A stretch of DNA of 64,000 nucleotides from Candidatus Thiothrix sulfatifontis. Lineage in GTDB: Bacteria > Pseudomonadota > Gammaproteobacteria > Thiotrichales > Thiotrichaceae. The position numbers and the translations under genes are program-made. The stretch lies in assembly GCA_022828425.1 (NCBI GenBank), contig CP094685.1, positions 3,390,046-3,454,045 on the forward strand, in the 5' to 3' direction. Positions 63,425-64,000 of this stretch are shown here, piece after piece. The notes under the pieces were generated by a model. The model did no database searches and had not been told where the DNA came from. It saw only the letters and a program-made list of their open reading frames with translations. How positions within the stretch are numbered: the stretch's first letter is position 1; each line of letters opens with the position of its first letter.

Positions 63425-63445
63425 GAGCGTATTGCATACGCCCTC
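63421..63445. repeat. GTAGGAGCGTAT palindrome containing a stop codon
   Basis: GTAGGAGCGTAT-TGC-ATACGCCCTC spans the TAG stop of the double-thioredoxin gene and ends just before the dsbD stop. It carries the same inner GCGTAT...ATACGC arms as the folD palindrome and the same GTAGGAGCG edge as the corA one. Confidence 0.65.
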
Positions 63446-63449
63446 TTTC

Positions 63450-64000
63450 TCACTGCAACGCCTTACTCAAATGCTCCGCAAACGCTGCCGCTGGCATAAA
63501 GCCAACCTGCCGAAACGGGCGCAATTCCTCGCCATCCTTGTTAAAGAACAGGATGGCAGGCGGCCCCACAATCTGGAAATGCTTCAACAACGCTTTGGTT
63601 TCCGCGTTCGTTGCCGTCACATCTGCTTTCACCAAAATCGCATTGCGCAATAACGCCTGCACAGACGGATCGGTAAATGTATACTTTTCCATCTCCTTAC
63701 ACGTCACGCACCAGTCAGCATAAAAATCCACCATCACCGGCTGCCCTTTGCCATCGTTGACTGCTTGCTGCAAATCCGCCAAGGTTTTGACCGTGTTAAA
63801 TTGCAAATTCGCAGCCGCAACCTCACCACCCGCACTGTTGCCAACCGCGCTTTGCCCCATGCTCAAACCGCGCAACGGCTGGAACAAATCGCCTTTCCCC
63901 GTAGCACTGCCGACCATCAACAAACCGCCATAGATCAGCAGCAAAATCCCCCAGCCTTTCCAAAACTTGCGCCAACCACTGGCATTTTCCGGCAAGCTGC
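63450..64000 (-). CDS. dsbD: thiol:disulfide interchange protein DsbD, C-terminal part (continues past window)
   Basis: At least 183 residues are visible; the frame is open to the window end. The last membrane segment (WGILLLIYGGLLMVGSATG) is followed by a periplasmic linker and a C-terminal thioredoxin-like domain with DFYADWCVTCKEMEKYTF (CxxC = CVTC), then VKADVTATNAETKALLKHFQ and IVGPPAILFFNKDGEE. This is the gamma-domain of DsbD, which passes electrons from cytoplasmic thioredoxin to periplasmic proteins. A stand-alone thioredoxin cannot be excluded, but the preceding membrane helix supports DsbD. Confidence 0.88.
   Translation of the reverse strand, partial: SLPENASGWRKFWKGWGILLLIYGGLLMVGSATGKGDLFQPLRGLSMGQSAVGNSAGGEVAAANLQFNTVKTLADLQQAVNDGKGQPVMVDFYADWCVTCKEMEKYTFTDPSVQALLRNAILVKADVTATNAETKALLKHFQIVGPPAILFFNKDGEELRPFRQVGFMPAAAFAEHLSKALQ

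Noticed and set aside
1..64000. CRISPR arrays, rRNA operons, insertion sequences or prophage genes
   Set aside because: Looked for on both strands; no regularly spaced direct repeats, rRNA segments, transposases, integrases or phage structural genes were recognised.

Overview
The window looks like chromosomal DNA of a gammaproteobacterium, most likely a sulfur-oxidising, Thiothrix-like member of the Thiotrichales. The gammaproteobacterial assignment rests on the conserved block kdsD-kdsC-lptC-lptA-lptB-rpoN-hpf-ptsN-rapZ, an FNR-type regulator beside hemN, the rpmB-rpmG pair and the lptABC genes. The sulfur-oxidiser assignment is weaker. It rests on a Tyr/Pro-rich secreted protein resembling sulfur globule proteins, a TauE/SafE-type exporter, and a secreted double-thioredoxin protein beside dsbD. 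No transposase, prophage or CRISPR array was seen.

Layout: 1-4.6 kb is a TetR-regulated RND efflux operon whose permease seems to have lost its last residues to a one-base insertion. 4.6-9.4 kb (minus strand) carries folK, pcnB, rimI, a family-4 uracil-DNA glycosylase with a translated palindromic repeat, and leuA. An SPFH protein follows. 10.6-16.5 kb is a six-gene run of secreted proteins: three related small subunits, a two-Cys secreted protein, an Ig-like chaperone-like protein and a 941-residue outer-membrane-like protein. This is the best candidate here for an undescribed surface-assembly system. 16.5-22.1 kb has pssA, fnr, hemN, an FNR box, a candidate FNR-controlled small RNA, a glycosyltransferase and a LysR regulator.

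22.4-28.6 kb: ppsA with its regulator ppsR, folD, a secreted SH3-like protein and queA. 28.7-36.4 kb: tRNA-Leu(CAA), then LPS precursor and transport genes, sigma-54, hibernation factor, PTS-Ntr IIA, rapZ and a CorA transporter. 36.4-43.9 kb: mltB, the possible sulfur globule protein, an M20 amidohydrolase, a GH18 chitinase-like protein, two tandem glycine-zipper lipoproteins, folB with a second folK, an SRPBCC protein, and rpmG/rpmB (rpmG has only 56 codons). 44-49.3 kb: cardiolipin synthase, moaE/moaD, a GcvA-like LysR regulator and trpE/trpG.

49.3-52.3 kb is an accessory patch: a Uma2-type nuclease, a strikingly AT-rich HEPN plus possible EVE/PUA-like protein, and an MntA-HepT toxin-antitoxin pair. 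52.3-64 kb: RDD and NUDIX proteins, der, a TSUP exporter, a P-loop/PD-(D/E)XK protein, a second RND operon, a HAD phosphatase-like gene, the double-thioredoxin protein and the C-terminal part of dsbD. Short GC-rich palindromes recur at gene 3' ends, two of them containing the stop codon. Start codons given here were often moved downstream of the longest reading frame, on the basis of ribosome binding sites and family N-termini.
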